From Polaromonas sp. YR568 (GTDB lineage Bacteria; Pseudomonadota; Gammaproteobacteria; Burkholderiales; Burkholderiaceae_C), in assembly GCF_900116715.1 (NCBI RefSeq), contig NZ_FPBM01000002.1, positions 350,589 to 414,588 on the forward strand: DNA of 64,000 nucleotides. Reading direction: 5' to 3'. The position numbers and the translations under genes are program-made. How positions within the stretch are numbered: position 1 is the first letter of the stretch; every line of letters starts with the position of its first letter. Positions 45,204-54,700 of the stretch are shown here, piece by piece. The notes under the pieces are model-generated. The model was not told the DNA's origin, did no database searches, and saw only the letters and a program-made list of their open reading frames with translations.

Positions 45204-45272
45204 GAGGCCCAAGCCGCCCACCGGCTTGCCCCAAAAAACTAGGGACAAACCCGAACAGGAAATATTGGAGGT

Positions 45273-45968
45273 TCAGGCCGGCGTGTAGTACCCACGCTGT
45301 ACCGCGTAGGCCGTGATCTCCGCCGCGTTGCGCAGCGAGAATTTTTCCATCAGATTTTGCCGATGGGTGCGTACCGTCAGCACGCTGATGGCCAGCAGCT
45401 CGGCGATCTCGCGGTTGCTCAAGCCGCGCGCCACCAGCGACATGATCTCCCGCTCACGCGGCGTGGCCACGAGGACATCACCGGTGCCATCGGCGCGCGC
45501 AACCTTCGGCAAAAACGCGGCGGCGATGTTGCCGCTGACGTACTGGCGGCCGGCCAGCACCGCATGCACGGCCTGCAGCAACTCGGCGCTGTCTTCGCTT
45601 TTGTGCACATAGCCGTCGGCGCCCGCCGCCAGCGCCTGCCTGACGGAGTTGGCCTGCAGGTCGCCGGTGAGCACCAGCACCTTCACGCTCTCGGCAAACT
45701 CGGCCTTGATGGCCGAGGCGATGTCCACGCCGTGCAGGCCGGGCAGGCCCAGGTCCAGCAGCAGCAACTGGGGCAGTAACTGCCGCACCAGCGCCTCTAC
45801 CGCCTTGCCGTCACCCGTCTCCGCGACGACTTCAAAACCCGGCTGGGTGGACAGCAGCATCTTCAGGCCGTCGCGCATCAGCACGTGGTCTTCGGCAAGA
45901 ATGATCCGGGTGCTCGTGCTTGTGCTTGTTGTTGTGGTGGTGGCAGTGGATGTCATGGTGATGCTCAT
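45273..45968 (-). CDS. LuxR-family response regulator (pair 3)
   Basis: A 231-residue regulator with a receiver domain (AEDH at 25-28, phosphoacceptor D72 in LLLLDLGLPG, Lys in GYVHKSED) and a LuxR-type HTH (ATPREREIMSLVARGLSNREIAELL ... VRTHRQNLMEKF). The first 20 residues are an unusual Thr/Ser run from a short trinucleotide-rich stretch; a Met at residue 5 is an alternative start. The gene starts four bases after the stop of the hybrid kinase, so the two are translated from one message, and the kinase's own receiver may compete with or relay to it. It is more distant from the other two regulators than they are from each other. Confidence 0.92.
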   Translation of the reverse strand: MSITMTSTATTTTTSTSTSTRIILAEDHVLMRDGLKMLLSTQPGFEVVAETGDGKAVEALVRQLLPQLLLLDLGLPGLHGVDIASAIKAEFAESVKVLVLTGDLQANSVRQALAAGADGYVHKSEDSAELLQAVHAVLAGRQYVSGNIAAAFLPKVARADGTGDVLVATPREREIMSLVARGLSNREIAELLAISVLTVRTHRQNLMEKFSLRNAAEITAYAVQRGYYTPA

Positions 45969-45972
45969 TGGC

Positions 45973-48195
45973 TCATTGAATGCTTTTGATCAGTGCGGCC
46001 AGCACACGCGGCTCCACCGGTTTGTAGACCAGGCGCAAGCCGTGGCGGGCCGCCTCCGCGATGGGTTCGGCCGAAGTGTCGCCGGTGATGATCACCGCGG
46101 ACACCTGGCGGGCCAGGCGGCGCTCCACCGCCTCGACGACCTGGATGCCTGTGACGCCGGCGCCCAGTTGGTAGTCCGTCAATACCAGCGACAGCGAGTC
46201 TCCCTGCGCGGCCGCGGCCTCCACCGCTTCCTCCAGTGTGGCGGCCACCCGCACCGGATGGCCCCAGGCGTCCAGCAGGCGCTGCATGGACTCACGCAAC
46301 TCGGGGTCGTCGTCGACCACCAGCACGCTGCCGATGAAATGGTCGTCCAGGTCCGCGGGCCCTGAAGCCAGGGGCTCGGGCGCCGGCGCGCGCGGCAGCG
46401 TGACAGAAAACACCGAGCCCTTGCCGGGCGTGGAGCGGACCTTGATCTGCCCGCCCAGCAGCTGCACCGAGCGCGAGACGATGGCCAGGCCCAAGCCCAG
46501 GCCGTGCTCGCGGTCGCGCGCCACATTGGGCACCTGGTAAAACTCGCCGAAGATGCGCGCTCGCTCTTCGTCGGCGATGCCTATGCCGGTGTCGAAGAAC
46601 TGGAATTCCAGCGCGCCCCCGCGCGGGCGGCAAGCGATCAGGATGCGGCCCTGGTCGGTATAGCGCACGGCATTGGCCGCCAGGTTGGACAGCACGCGCG
46701 CCAGCACCAGCGGGTCGCTGTCGACCCAGAGGCCGCGCGGCGCCAGCACCTTGAAGCCCAGCCCCTTGGCCGCCGCCGGCCCGGCAAAAGCATTGCTCAA
46801 ATCGGCCAGCAGGCCCGCCACTTCCACCGGCCGCCGCGCAACCTCCACCGTGCCGCTGTCCAGCCGCGACAAGTCAAAAAGGCCATTGAGCAGGCGGCCC
46901 AGCCCGTTGAGCGCCAGTTGCAGTCGTTTGGCGATGTGGCCCACTTCCCCGCCTGGAATCTGCTCGCGCCCGGCCATGGCCTGCAAGGTGGCCACAAAAA
47001 GGCTGAGCGCCTGGATGGGCTGGCGCAAGTCGTGGCTGGCGACCGCCAGGAATTGCGACTTGGCGCGGCTGGCCGCTTCGGCGTGTTCTTTGGCGGTGCG
47101 CAGGCTTTCGGCGGCGCTCAGCGCGCGCATGCGCCGGCGCAGCACAAACCAGGTGAGCAGCGCCAGCATCACGCTGGCCGCCGCGCCCAGGCGCGCCACC
47201 AGTTGCAGCTTGCTGATGGCAATCGCCGTGGTGAAGTTGGGCAGCGAGCGGGCGGTCAGCGTCCAGCCGTAGCCGCCGACTTCCACCTGCTGCGTCGCGT
47301 AAAACAGCTTGACGGCCGATTCACCGCCCACGCGGTCGCTGTAGGTGTCTATCAGCTGGTCGTCGCCCTGCCCCGCGCCGTCATACACCTCGACGGTGAT
47401 GTTGGCGCGCTCGCCGAGGATGTTGTCCATCAGCCCGTCCATGCTGAAGGCGGCGTAGATCCAGCCGGCGATGTTGGCGCGGCGCTCTGCCACGGTGCTT
47501 TGCGGTTTGCCGTTTTTGTAGACCGGCAGGTACATGCGGTAGCCGGCCTGGACTTGCGCCGCGTCTTCCTCGGGCAGCTTGACCTTGTTGGAAATCGCAA
47601 TGCCGCCGCTGTCGCGCGCGGCCTCCATCGCGGGGCGGCGCGAGGGCTCTGAAAAATAATCCGTGCCCAGCGTGCTGAGAAAGGTCGAACCCGTGGGCTC
47701 AAAGTACAGCGCCGAGGTGCTGGCGCCGTTTTCACCGGGCGGCTGCACCGTGTAAGCCGGAAAGCCCTGGCTGCGCACCGACGCGATGTGGCGCTCGCGC
47801 TCATTGGGCGGCACGATCAGCGCAAAGCCCATGCCTTGCAGGCCCGCATGGTTCTGGATGCGCAGGTTGGCCACAAAAGACTGGAAGTCGCCGCGCTGCA
47901 CCTGCTCGGAGGTGGCAAACAGCCCGTGCGTGGCACGCAGCGCCTGCTCGTAGGCCAGCATGCGCTCGCGGAACAGGCTGGTGGTCTCGCGCACCCGGGC
48001 TTCAAATTCGCCCTGCAGCACCTGCTCGATCTCGCGGCGCTCACGCTCCCAGAAATACCAGGCGGCGGCCAGGGCCAGGCCCAGCACCACGCAAGGCAGC
48101 AGGTAGCTGAAAAAACGCAGGCGCCTGAGTGACGAAGGCCGGGCTTTCTGGGCGCCGTTCAAGGCACCGGGTGAGGAAGTGAGCATGTTCGCCAT
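45973..48195 (-). CDS. CHASE-domain hybrid sensor histidine kinase
   Basis: The 740-residue kinase has a transmembrane helix at about 28-48, a periplasmic CHASE domain (NHAGLQGMGFALIVPPNERE within about 80-300), a second helix at about 325-350, a HisKA domain with H388 (FLAVASHDLRQPIQAL), a HATPase (NLAANAVRYT, DTGIGI, GLGLGLAI) and a C-terminal receiver with D674 (LVLTDYQLG) and a Lys in VYKPV. The architecture is that of a hybrid kinase feeding a LuxR-type regulator. It lies between a periplasmic binding protein gene (5 bp upstream) and the regulator (4 bp downstream). CHASE domains bind small ligands; here the binding protein may deliver the signal, which is an inference. Confidence 0.93.
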   Translation of the reverse strand: MANMLTSSPGALNGAQKARPSSLRRLRFFSYLLPCVVLGLALAAAWYFWERERREIEQVLQGEFEARVRETTSLFRERMLAYEQALRATHGLFATSEQVQRGDFQSFVANLRIQNHAGLQGMGFALIVPPNERERHIASVRSQGFPAYTVQPPGENGASTSALYFEPTGSTFLSTLGTDYFSEPSRRPAMEAARDSGGIAISNKVKLPEEDAAQVQAGYRMYLPVYKNGKPQSTVAERRANIAGWIYAAFSMDGLMDNILGERANITVEVYDGAGQGDDQLIDTYSDRVGGESAVKLFYATQQVEVGGYGWTLTARSLPNFTTAIAISKLQLVARLGAAASVMLALLTWFVLRRRMRALSAAESLRTAKEHAEAASRAKSQFLAVASHDLRQPIQALSLFVATLQAMAGREQIPGGEVGHIAKRLQLALNGLGRLLNGLFDLSRLDSGTVEVARRPVEVAGLLADLSNAFAGPAAAKGLGFKVLAPRGLWVDSDPLVLARVLSNLAANAVRYTDQGRILIACRPRGGALEFQFFDTGIGIADEERARIFGEFYQVPNVARDREHGLGLGLAIVSRSVQLLGGQIKVRSTPGKGSVFSVTLPRAPAPEPLASGPADLDDHFIGSVLVVDDDPELRESMQRLLDAWGHPVRVAATLEEAVEAAAAQGDSLSLVLTDYQLGAGVTGIQVVEAVERRLARQVSAVIITGDTSAEPIAEAARHGLRLVYKPVEPRVLAALIKSIQ

Positions 48196-48200
48196 AAGCC

Positions 48201-49484
48201 CTAGCGCTGGTAAGGCAGCAGGATGCGCTCGGCCTCGGCCTGGGCATCCTTCAGGGCCTGCTGCGGCGTTTTGGCGCCGGTGAGCGCCGCCGCCAAACCG
48301 GCGTTGAGCGCGCGCGTCACGCGTTGGTTCTCATGCGTGGAGAGTTCGGCCACGGCCTGCGGCAGCTGGTCGCGCGCGACGGCTGCCTGCGGGAAATTCG
48401 CCATATAACTTTTCATCGCGCCGGTTTCCCAGGCGGCCGGGCTGACGGCGATGTAGCCTGAGTCAATGCCCCAGCGCGCCGTGCGCTCCGGCGCGACCAT
48501 CCACTGGATAAAACGGAAGGCGGCTTTTTGCTGCGCCGGCGAGCTTTTGCGGAACACATAAAAATTGCCGCCGCCCGTGGGCGAGCCAAAGCGCTTGTTG
48601 CCGGGCAGCATGCCCACGCCGAAATCAAAACCGGCTTTGGCCTTGAGGTTGCCCAGGTTGCCGCTGGTGGTCCAGATCATCGCGGCCTTGCCGTTCAGAA
48701 AGTCATTGGGCGTGATGCCCCACTCGACGATGCCGGGCGGGTGCACCTTCTGCTCGCGCGAAAGGTTCACCCAGTACTGCAGCGCCTCAACCACGGCGGG
48801 CTTGTCGAAGTAAGTTTTGGTGCCGGCGGCATTCATCAGCTCCGCGCCATTTCCCGTGGCCAGACCCTGGAACAGCCAGTAGGGAAAGCCGGACGACGGA
48901 ATCTGCACGCCCCACTGCGTGGTGTTGCCGGCCGCGTCGCGGCGGGTCAGTTTGCGCGCGTAGTCGGCCATCTCCGCCCAGTTGCCGGGCGGGCGCTCCG
49001 GGTCCAGGCCGGCCTGTTTAAAGAGTTCCTTGTTCCAGTAAAGCAGGATGGTTGAGCGCTGGAAGGGAATGCCCCAGGTCTGGCCGGCGGCGCGGCTGTT
49101 GGTCATCAGCGCCGGGTAAAAGCCGCGCAGCCAGGCCACGTCGGCGGCATTGGCGACCAGGTCGTCGAAGGGCACGATGGCGTTGGCGTCGATCAGCGTG
49201 TACATGTCGACGGCGAATAGCACAGCCGTGTCGGGCGGCGTGCCGCTTTTGTGCGCCGTTAGCGCCTTGACGATGGAGTCTTTGTAGGTGCCGGTGTAGA
49301 TGGGCTTGACGCGGATGTCGGGGTTGCCCTTTTCAAAATCAGCGGCCAGCGCCGAAATGCTTTTGGCGACCGGGCCGCCCACCGCGATGGGGAAGTAAAA
49401 GGATATCTCGGTCGGCTCGGCACGGCTGGCGCCCGTAAAGGCCAGGGCCATCGCCAGCAGCGCGGCTTTTAATATGTTTGACAT
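48201..49484 (-). CDS. Periplasmic extracellular solute-binding protein, UgpB-like (family 1)
   Basis: The 427-residue product has a signal peptide cleaved after SRA (residue 22) and the two-lobed fold of family 1 sugar/glycerol-3-phosphate binding proteins (LAADFEKGNPDIRVKPIYTGTY, GIPFQRSTILLYWNKELF, GKAAMIWTTSGNLGN, FRFIQWMVAPERTARWG). It most resembles UgpB-type proteins. No permease or ATPase genes are nearby; it is instead the first gene of an operon with a CHASE hybrid kinase and a regulator. This points to a sensing role rather than uptake. Its promoter shares a palindrome with the divergent orphan kinase. Confidence 0.92.
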   Translation of the reverse strand: MSNILKAALLAMALAFTGASRAEPTEISFYFPIAVGGPVAKSISALAADFEKGNPDIRVKPIYTGTYKDSIVKALTAHKSGTPPDTAVLFAVDMYTLIDANAIVPFDDLVANAADVAWLRGFYPALMTNSRAAGQTWGIPFQRSTILLYWNKELFKQAGLDPERPPGNWAEMADYARKLTRRDAAGNTTQWGVQIPSSGFPYWLFQGLATGNGAELMNAAGTKTYFDKPAVVEALQYWVNLSREQKVHPPGIVEWGITPNDFLNGKAAMIWTTSGNLGNLKAKAGFDFGVGMLPGNKRFGSPTGGGNFYVFRKSSPAQQKAAFRFIQWMVAPERTARWGIDSGYIAVSPAAWETGAMKSYMANFPQAAVARDQLPQAVAELSTHENQRVTRALNAGLAAALTGAKTPQQALKDAQAEAERILLPYQR

Positions 49485-49560
49485 GGCTTCCCAACCCGTT
49501 CATCTGGCTCTTGTTTTTTTCCGCCGCCCTTCGGCCCACCGCACGCCGCCGCTGGGTGGC

Positions 49561-49607
49561 ATGGTAAAGCGCTTATGTGAACTTGTCTGTCACTATTTTT
49601 AGGGACA
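49561..49607 (-). promoter_or_regulatory. Class B operator-promoter of the binding protein-kinase-regulator operon
   Basis: Palindrome TGTCACTATTTTTAGGGACA (49588-49607, one mismatch in the left arm), minus-strand CAGACA, 17 bp, TACCAT (complement of 49561-49566). The leader is about 70 nt. Confidence 0.68.
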
Positions 49608-49634
49608 AGGCCGCTTCATGGTCGCCCGCAGAAT
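49588..49634 (+). promoter_or_regulatory. Class B operator-promoter of the orphan kinase
   Basis: The same palindrome (49588-49607) read on the plus strand: CAAGGC, 17 bp, CAGAAT (49629-49634). One operator thus sits at the right position for two divergent promoters. Confidence 0.65.
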
Positions 49635-49664
49635 CGGGCATCGGGCAAAAGCAGGTACGCACAG

Positions 49665-49740
49665 GTGATCCACCAGCTACTGTTTTTATAGCTGCTTACG
49701 CCCTCATACATTGGGCTGGAGGCCGATTTGCCTGCTATTT
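49665..49740 (+). repeat. Probable dispersed intergenic repeat
   Basis: The stretch TTTTTATAGCTGCTTACGCC ... GGGCTGGAGGCCGATTTG resembles a short AT/GC-mixed element that I recall as common between genes in Comamonadaceae. Only one copy is in the window, so this rests on memory. It supplies the Shine-Dalgarno and TTG start of the next gene. Confidence 0.35.
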
Positions 49741-51731
49741 CGCCTCGCGGGAGGCCTGGACTCGAGCGGCGAAACGGCCGCCACACGCTGCTTGCGCAGA
49801 TCGCGCTGCTGCTGGCGCTGGCCGCCCTGGCCTCTTTTTCCTCTGCAGCCGGCCCACGCCCTGACCAGGCGGTCCAGCCCCTGCACTTCACCGAAGCAGA
49901 GCTTCTTGCCGTGCCGGGCCACGGCTTTTCAGCGCCGCCCTATGCGCTGGACCCGCTCACGCCGCAGGGCGCATGGGAGGCCGTCACCCTGCCCCACGTC
50001 CTGCCGCGGCAGTTGATTCCCGGTAACGATGATGCGCAGGAGCCGCAGACCGTCGTCACCTGGTACCGGGTGCAGGTGCCGGCCCGCCCTGCTTCGCCCA
50101 ACCCTCAATATTTCTACATCCCGCGCTGGAAGAGCGACGGGCAGATCGCGGTCTACGGCGACGGCCGGCTTCTTTACCAGTCCCATGCCAACCTGCTATG
50201 GAACGGCTCCAACCACCCGCTGTGGATTGCCCTGGACGAAACCGCCGGCGTGCCGCCGGTGCAAACACTTGTGCTGCGCATCGAGCGGCTGCGCGCCACC
50301 GGCGGCGCGATTTCCAGCATGTGGCTGGGCAGCGAGGCCGACATCGGCTGGCGCTACCGCGTGCGCGATGCGCTGCAGGTCCAGCTGCCGCTGATGACCA
50401 GCGCGGCCTTTCTGGCCGTAGGCATGTTTGCGCTGTCGGTGTGGTTGCGGCAAAGGCGGAGTTCAGGGGGTGCTTCGCCCGCAGGAGCATCCCTGTACCT
50501 GCTGTTTTTCATCATCTCGGTGGTGTCCTATATCCGCTGCCTGCACTACTACGTGGGCCTGCAGCGGCTGCCGGTGTCCGACGAATGGTTTGGCTGGTTC
50601 ACCGTCAACTCGCTGTTCTGGCTGATCGCCGCGGCGCACTTCTTCATTGTCCGGCTGCACCGCCACCAGCAGCCCTGGCTGGACCGCTCTGTCTTGTTGC
50701 TTGCAGCGGCAGTCGGCACGCTGACGCTGCCGGTGTTCGCAAGCGCCTGGCCGGGCGCCACCATGCTGGCGCCGCTGATCTATCTGTTCCTGCTGGTCAT
50801 GGGTACGGTGACTTTCGGCTGCGGCATGCTCAACGCCTGGCGCGCCCGTTCACGCGACGCCATTTTGCTGGCCGGCTGGAGCCTGCTGGGCATGGTGATG
50901 GGCGTGTACGACTGGCTGCTGCAGAACAACCATGTCAGCGTGGAAGGCAGCTTCCTGGGCTCCTATGCCAACGTAGGCGCATTTTTTATCTTTGTGTACA
51001 TCATGTTCCAGCGCTACACCCGCGCGATTGAAGAGGCCCTCCAGGTGAACGCCGGGCTGGAACAACGCCTGCAGGCGCGCGAGGCCGAGCTGAACCGCAG
51101 CCACGCCCTGCTGCGCGAAGTCGAGCAACGCCAGATGCTGAGCCAGGAGCGCCAGCGCCTGATGCAGGACATGCACGACGGACTGGGCTCCTCGCTGGTG
51201 AGCGCCCTGCGCGTAGTTGAGGGCGGGCGGCTGGAGGACATCCAGGTGGCCGAAGTGCTCAAGAGCTGCATCGACGACCTCAAGCTGGCCATCGACTCGA
51301 TGGAGCCGGTGGAGGCCGACCTGCTCCTGCTGCTGGCCACCCTGCGCTTTCGCCTGGGCAGCCGGCTGGAAAGCACCGGCATCACGCTGCGCTGGGAGAT
51401 CAGCGATGTGCCCACACTGGATTGGCTGGACCCGCGCAACGCGCTGCACATATTGCGCATCCTGCAGGAGGCTTTCGCCAACATCCTCAAGCACGCTCAC
51501 GCCACTGAGATACGCGTGACCACAGCCGCAGGCGACGGCTGGGTATGTGTCGGCATCATCGACAACGGCAAAGGCTTTGCCGTGGAAGAGGCGCTGGGCA
51601 AAGGCGGCAAGGGTTTGTCAAACCAGCGCCGCCGCGCGCAGGCCATTGGCGGCGACGTGGCGTTTGAATCGTCGGCAGCCGGCACGCGGCTGACCTTGCG
51701 CCTGCCGGTGCAGCGGCCTGTGGCGGCCTGA
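49728..51731 (+). CDS. 7TM sensor histidine kinase, NarX/DesK-type, without adjacent regulator
   Basis: A 667-residue paralogue of the pair 1 kinase: signal/anchor segment (about 22-42), periplasmic beta-sandwich (WYRVQVPARP, QIAVYGDGRLLYQS), seven transmembrane helices (about 225-435), coiled coil, HisKA_3 with H483 in MQDMHDGLG, and HATPase (DNGKGFA, GKGLSNQRRRA). The only start with good spacing to a Shine-Dalgarno (GGAGG five bases upstream) is the TTG at 49728; no ATG is available before the signal segment. There is no regulator gene beside it, so it must act on one of the island's regulators or one elsewhere. Its gene converges on tpsA6, 32 bp away. Confidence 0.87.
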   Translation: MPAISPRGRPGLERRNGRHTLLAQIALLLALAALASFSSAAGPRPDQAVQPLHFTEAELLAVPGHGFSAPPYALDPLTPQGAWEAVTLPHVLPRQLIPGNDDAQEPQTVVTWYRVQVPARPASPNPQYFYIPRWKSDGQIAVYGDGRLLYQSHANLLWNGSNHPLWIALDETAGVPPVQTLVLRIERLRATGGAISSMWLGSEADIGWRYRVRDALQVQLPLMTSAAFLAVGMFALSVWLRQRRSSGGASPAGASLYLLFFIISVVSYIRCLHYYVGLQRLPVSDEWFGWFTVNSLFWLIAAAHFFIVRLHRHQQPWLDRSVLLLAAAVGTLTLPVFASAWPGATMLAPLIYLFLLVMGTVTFGCGMLNAWRARSRDAILLAGWSLLGMVMGVYDWLLQNNHVSVEGSFLGSYANVGAFFIFVYIMFQRYTRAIEEALQVNAGLEQRLQAREAELNRSHALLREVEQRQMLSQERQRLMQDMHDGLGSSLVSALRVVEGGRLEDIQVAEVLKSCIDDLKLAIDSMEPVEADLLLLLATLRFRLGSRLESTGITLRWEISDVPTLDWLDPRNALHILRILQEAFANILKHAHATEIRVTTAAGDGWVCVGIIDNGKGFAVEEALGKGGKGLSNQRRRAQAIGGDVAFESSAAGTRLTLRLPVQRPVAA

Positions 51732-51763
51732 CCGGGCAGCCCGCGGGGTCCTGCTCTGTTGCC

Positions 51764-54700
51764 TTATTCGCCGCCGTCCTGCCCGGCGGCTTCTGCGGCA
51801 GCCGCGTTCAGCGCCCTGATCAGCGCGGCGTCACTCGACACAGTCGACTCACTGTCAATATCGCTGCCCAGATCCTTGTCCGTGCCGGTAATGGTGTTGA
51901 TCGCAGTGACATAAGGCCCATCCAGTGCTGCGGTCACACCGAAAGCGGATGCAGGCAAAGGTGGCGAAGGCGGCGTACCGGTCATCGTCAGCGTGCCGTT
52001 GGTGTAGACGACGTTGTAACCCAGGGCCGATGCCAGCGAGCCCTGCGTGATGGCATGTGTGGGGCCGGTCGTGGCAGCGCCTGTGGGCGCCGACAACGTA
52101 CCGTTCAGCGCGCTGGCCGCGGTGTCGCCCGCCACCAGGCCGCTGTTGACGGTGTAAGTGAGCGCCGGGTCGGCGCCGCCGAAAGCCTTGCTCTTGTTGT
52201 CGCCGCTCACGTTAAGCGTCGGCACAACGCTGTAGACAAAGCGGTTACCGGTGAGAGAAGTCACGGACGCGTGGGTGGGCGCATTGGCGGCGTAGGTGCG
52301 GCCAAAGGCATTGCCGGTGGAGACCAAGCCGCCCAGGGTGCTGGCCGTCGGATCGGTCGAGTAGACGAGGAAGCGGCCCGTGCCCGGATTAAGCGCACCG
52401 GCGCCGGCGTTGTTCACAAAGTTGCGCCCGGCAGCCAGCACCAGCGAATCATTGGCCGCGCTGCCGGAGCTCACGCCGTTGTTCAAGGTGAGGTCGCTGG
52501 CCGCGCCGGTGGTGCGCACCAGCACCTTGCCGGTGGCGCTAAGGCCTGCGGTGTTGACCGTGCCGACAGCCAGTGCGCCGGCCTGCGAGTACTCGGCATT
52601 GCCGGTATTGCCAGCCAGCGTCGTCACCGCATTGCCCGCGTTGTTAAGGGTGTGCGTGCCGGTGCCCAGCAGCTCCAGGCCAGTCGCGGTGATGGCCGCG
52701 GTTTGAGTGCTGGTGCCGGCGGTGTTCAGCGTGAGTTCGCTGGCCGTCAGTGCGCCATTGATGGCGATGTTGCCGGCGGTCGTGGTCAGCTTCAATTTGT
52801 CCTGCGCATTGCCGAATGCGGTGTCTACCGTGATGCCGGCGCTTGACGACAGGCTGACTGTCTGCGCGGCCCCGGCATTGGTGGTGATGCCGAAGCTGCT
52901 GGTGTTGACGGCATTGGCGGCGGCAATGCTGATGTCGCCGGTGGCGCCGGTGGTCGTCAACGTTTGCAGGCCGGTCACATTGGTGCCCAGCGTGATGCCG
53001 TTTGCGGCGCTTGCGTTGAGCGTGGTGCTGGTGATGTTGTTGGCCGCGCCATTGGCGTCCGTGATGGCGCCGGCTGCGGCGTCAAGGGTGACTGAACTGC
53101 CGGCCACCGTCTTGACCGCCAGGTTGCCGGCCGCGGCGGTGACGCTGACAGCGCCCGGTGCGCTGATGTTTTCGAGGGTGGCGCCATTGTTCAGTGAGAG
53201 ATTGACTTGCGAGGTGCCGCCGTTCGCCACCGCGGTGACCGAGCTCGCGTCCCAGATGGTCACCGGGGCAGCGCTGCTGGCGCCTATGCTGCCGTTACCC
53301 GCCTCCAGGTAAACCGAGCCACCCGAGGGGGTCCAGATGTTGGGCGAGGCTGTTTGCGCGCTGATGCCGCCAGTGGCCACCAGGCTGAAGCCGGCGGTGC
53401 CCGCAGTCGTCCCCGTGGCGTTACTCGAAGTGGAAAGGGCGCTGCCACCCAGAAAGATATCGCCCGTGTTGGCGATGTCGACGCGGCCGGCGCTGAAGAT
53501 GCCGTTCAGGAAGCTGGCGGTGGCGGCTGTGTTGCGGAGGATGAGGTTGCCTGATGTACTGTTGGTGAGGTTGCCGAAATTCTGAACCCGGTTGCCTGCG
53601 TGGGTCAGCGTCATGCCCCCGAAGCTGGTGACCTGCAAGGTGTTCCCGACGATGGCCTGGGTTTGCGTCACGGCGCCGCTGCTGTGCAGCATCACCATAC
53701 CGGTGCCGGAGTGGGTGATACCGGCCGTTCCGTCAACCGTTCCCACAGACAGCGCAGAGGCGGAGCGGACCTGGAAATTGCCCGTGCCGTAGGCCCGCCC
53801 GCTGAGCTGGCTGATCTGGTTGCCAGTATTGGCCAGGACGACGCTTCGTGCATTGGCGTTGAGGTTGGCGACGGTGATGGCCGCTGTCTGGGTGATCGAG
53901 CCCGTGAGGTTGTCGTTAATCAGGCTCAGGGTCGGCGAACTGGCCAGGTTGATCGCGCCCCCGGTGTCGCCGATCACGATGCCACCGGTGTTGGCGATGC
54001 GGCCGATCGCGATCGCCGAAGCGGTGATCCGGTTGAGCTCGTCATTGCTCAGGTTCATGGCGGCGGTTTCAGACGCCCCGCCAAGCGTGATCGCCCGGAA
54101 GCTGCTGCTCGTATTGATCGTCACCCTGCCCGCGCCCGCGTTGACGGCGCTGCCGATATTGACACGCTCGCCCCGCAGCGCGATGTCCCCGCCCCCGCTG
54201 TTGATGCCGGTGCCGTTGATGTTCAGGTCAAAGTTGGTGGCCGGCGAGGCCGGCGCCGTCCCCGATCCGAGCAGCGACATGGCCGCGCCGTTGGAGTTGA
54301 TGCTGCCGCCGGCCAGGCTCAGGCCCTGGGAACCGGCGGCGTGTACCACCGCCGAATTCGTGCGGCCGTCCACGGTGATCGCGCCGGTCGAGCTGAGGCT
54401 GCCGCCCGCCAGGGAGATGCCCGTGAACGTTGCCGTAGTCGAGAGGCCCTGCCCAGCACCTAAAACGGAGAGCCCGCCCGTGCCCGCGATCAGGTCGGCG
54501 CCGGCATCAACCAGGATGCCGATGCCGGTCGTGCCACCGTCCATATCAGCGACGCCGTCGAGCAAGATGCGACTGGCCGCGCCGGACTGCACCTTGCCTT
54601 TTGCAATGATGCCCCTGGTATCCGCAGCGGCGGCGAGGGCACTGAGCATCTGGCCCCTGACCTCGACGTTGCCGCCGGTGCTGGACACCTCGGAGCCGGT

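Larger units (their letters stand above)
44912..45272. other. Intergenic region between tpsA5 and the pair 3 regulator
   Basis: 361 bp with no gene. It carries two complete operator-promoters for tpsA5, and an isolated AGGGACA half-site at 45241-45247. Confidence 0.65.

Noticed and set aside
45228-45247. Half of a class B palindrome (AGGGACA) near the end of the pair 3 regulator
   Set aside because: Only the right arm matches and no promoter elements are at the expected distance.
45905-45968. Thr/Ser-coding short repeats at the start of the pair 3 regulator as a phase-variation tract
   Set aside because: The units are three or six bases long, so slippage would not shift the frame; only linker length would change.
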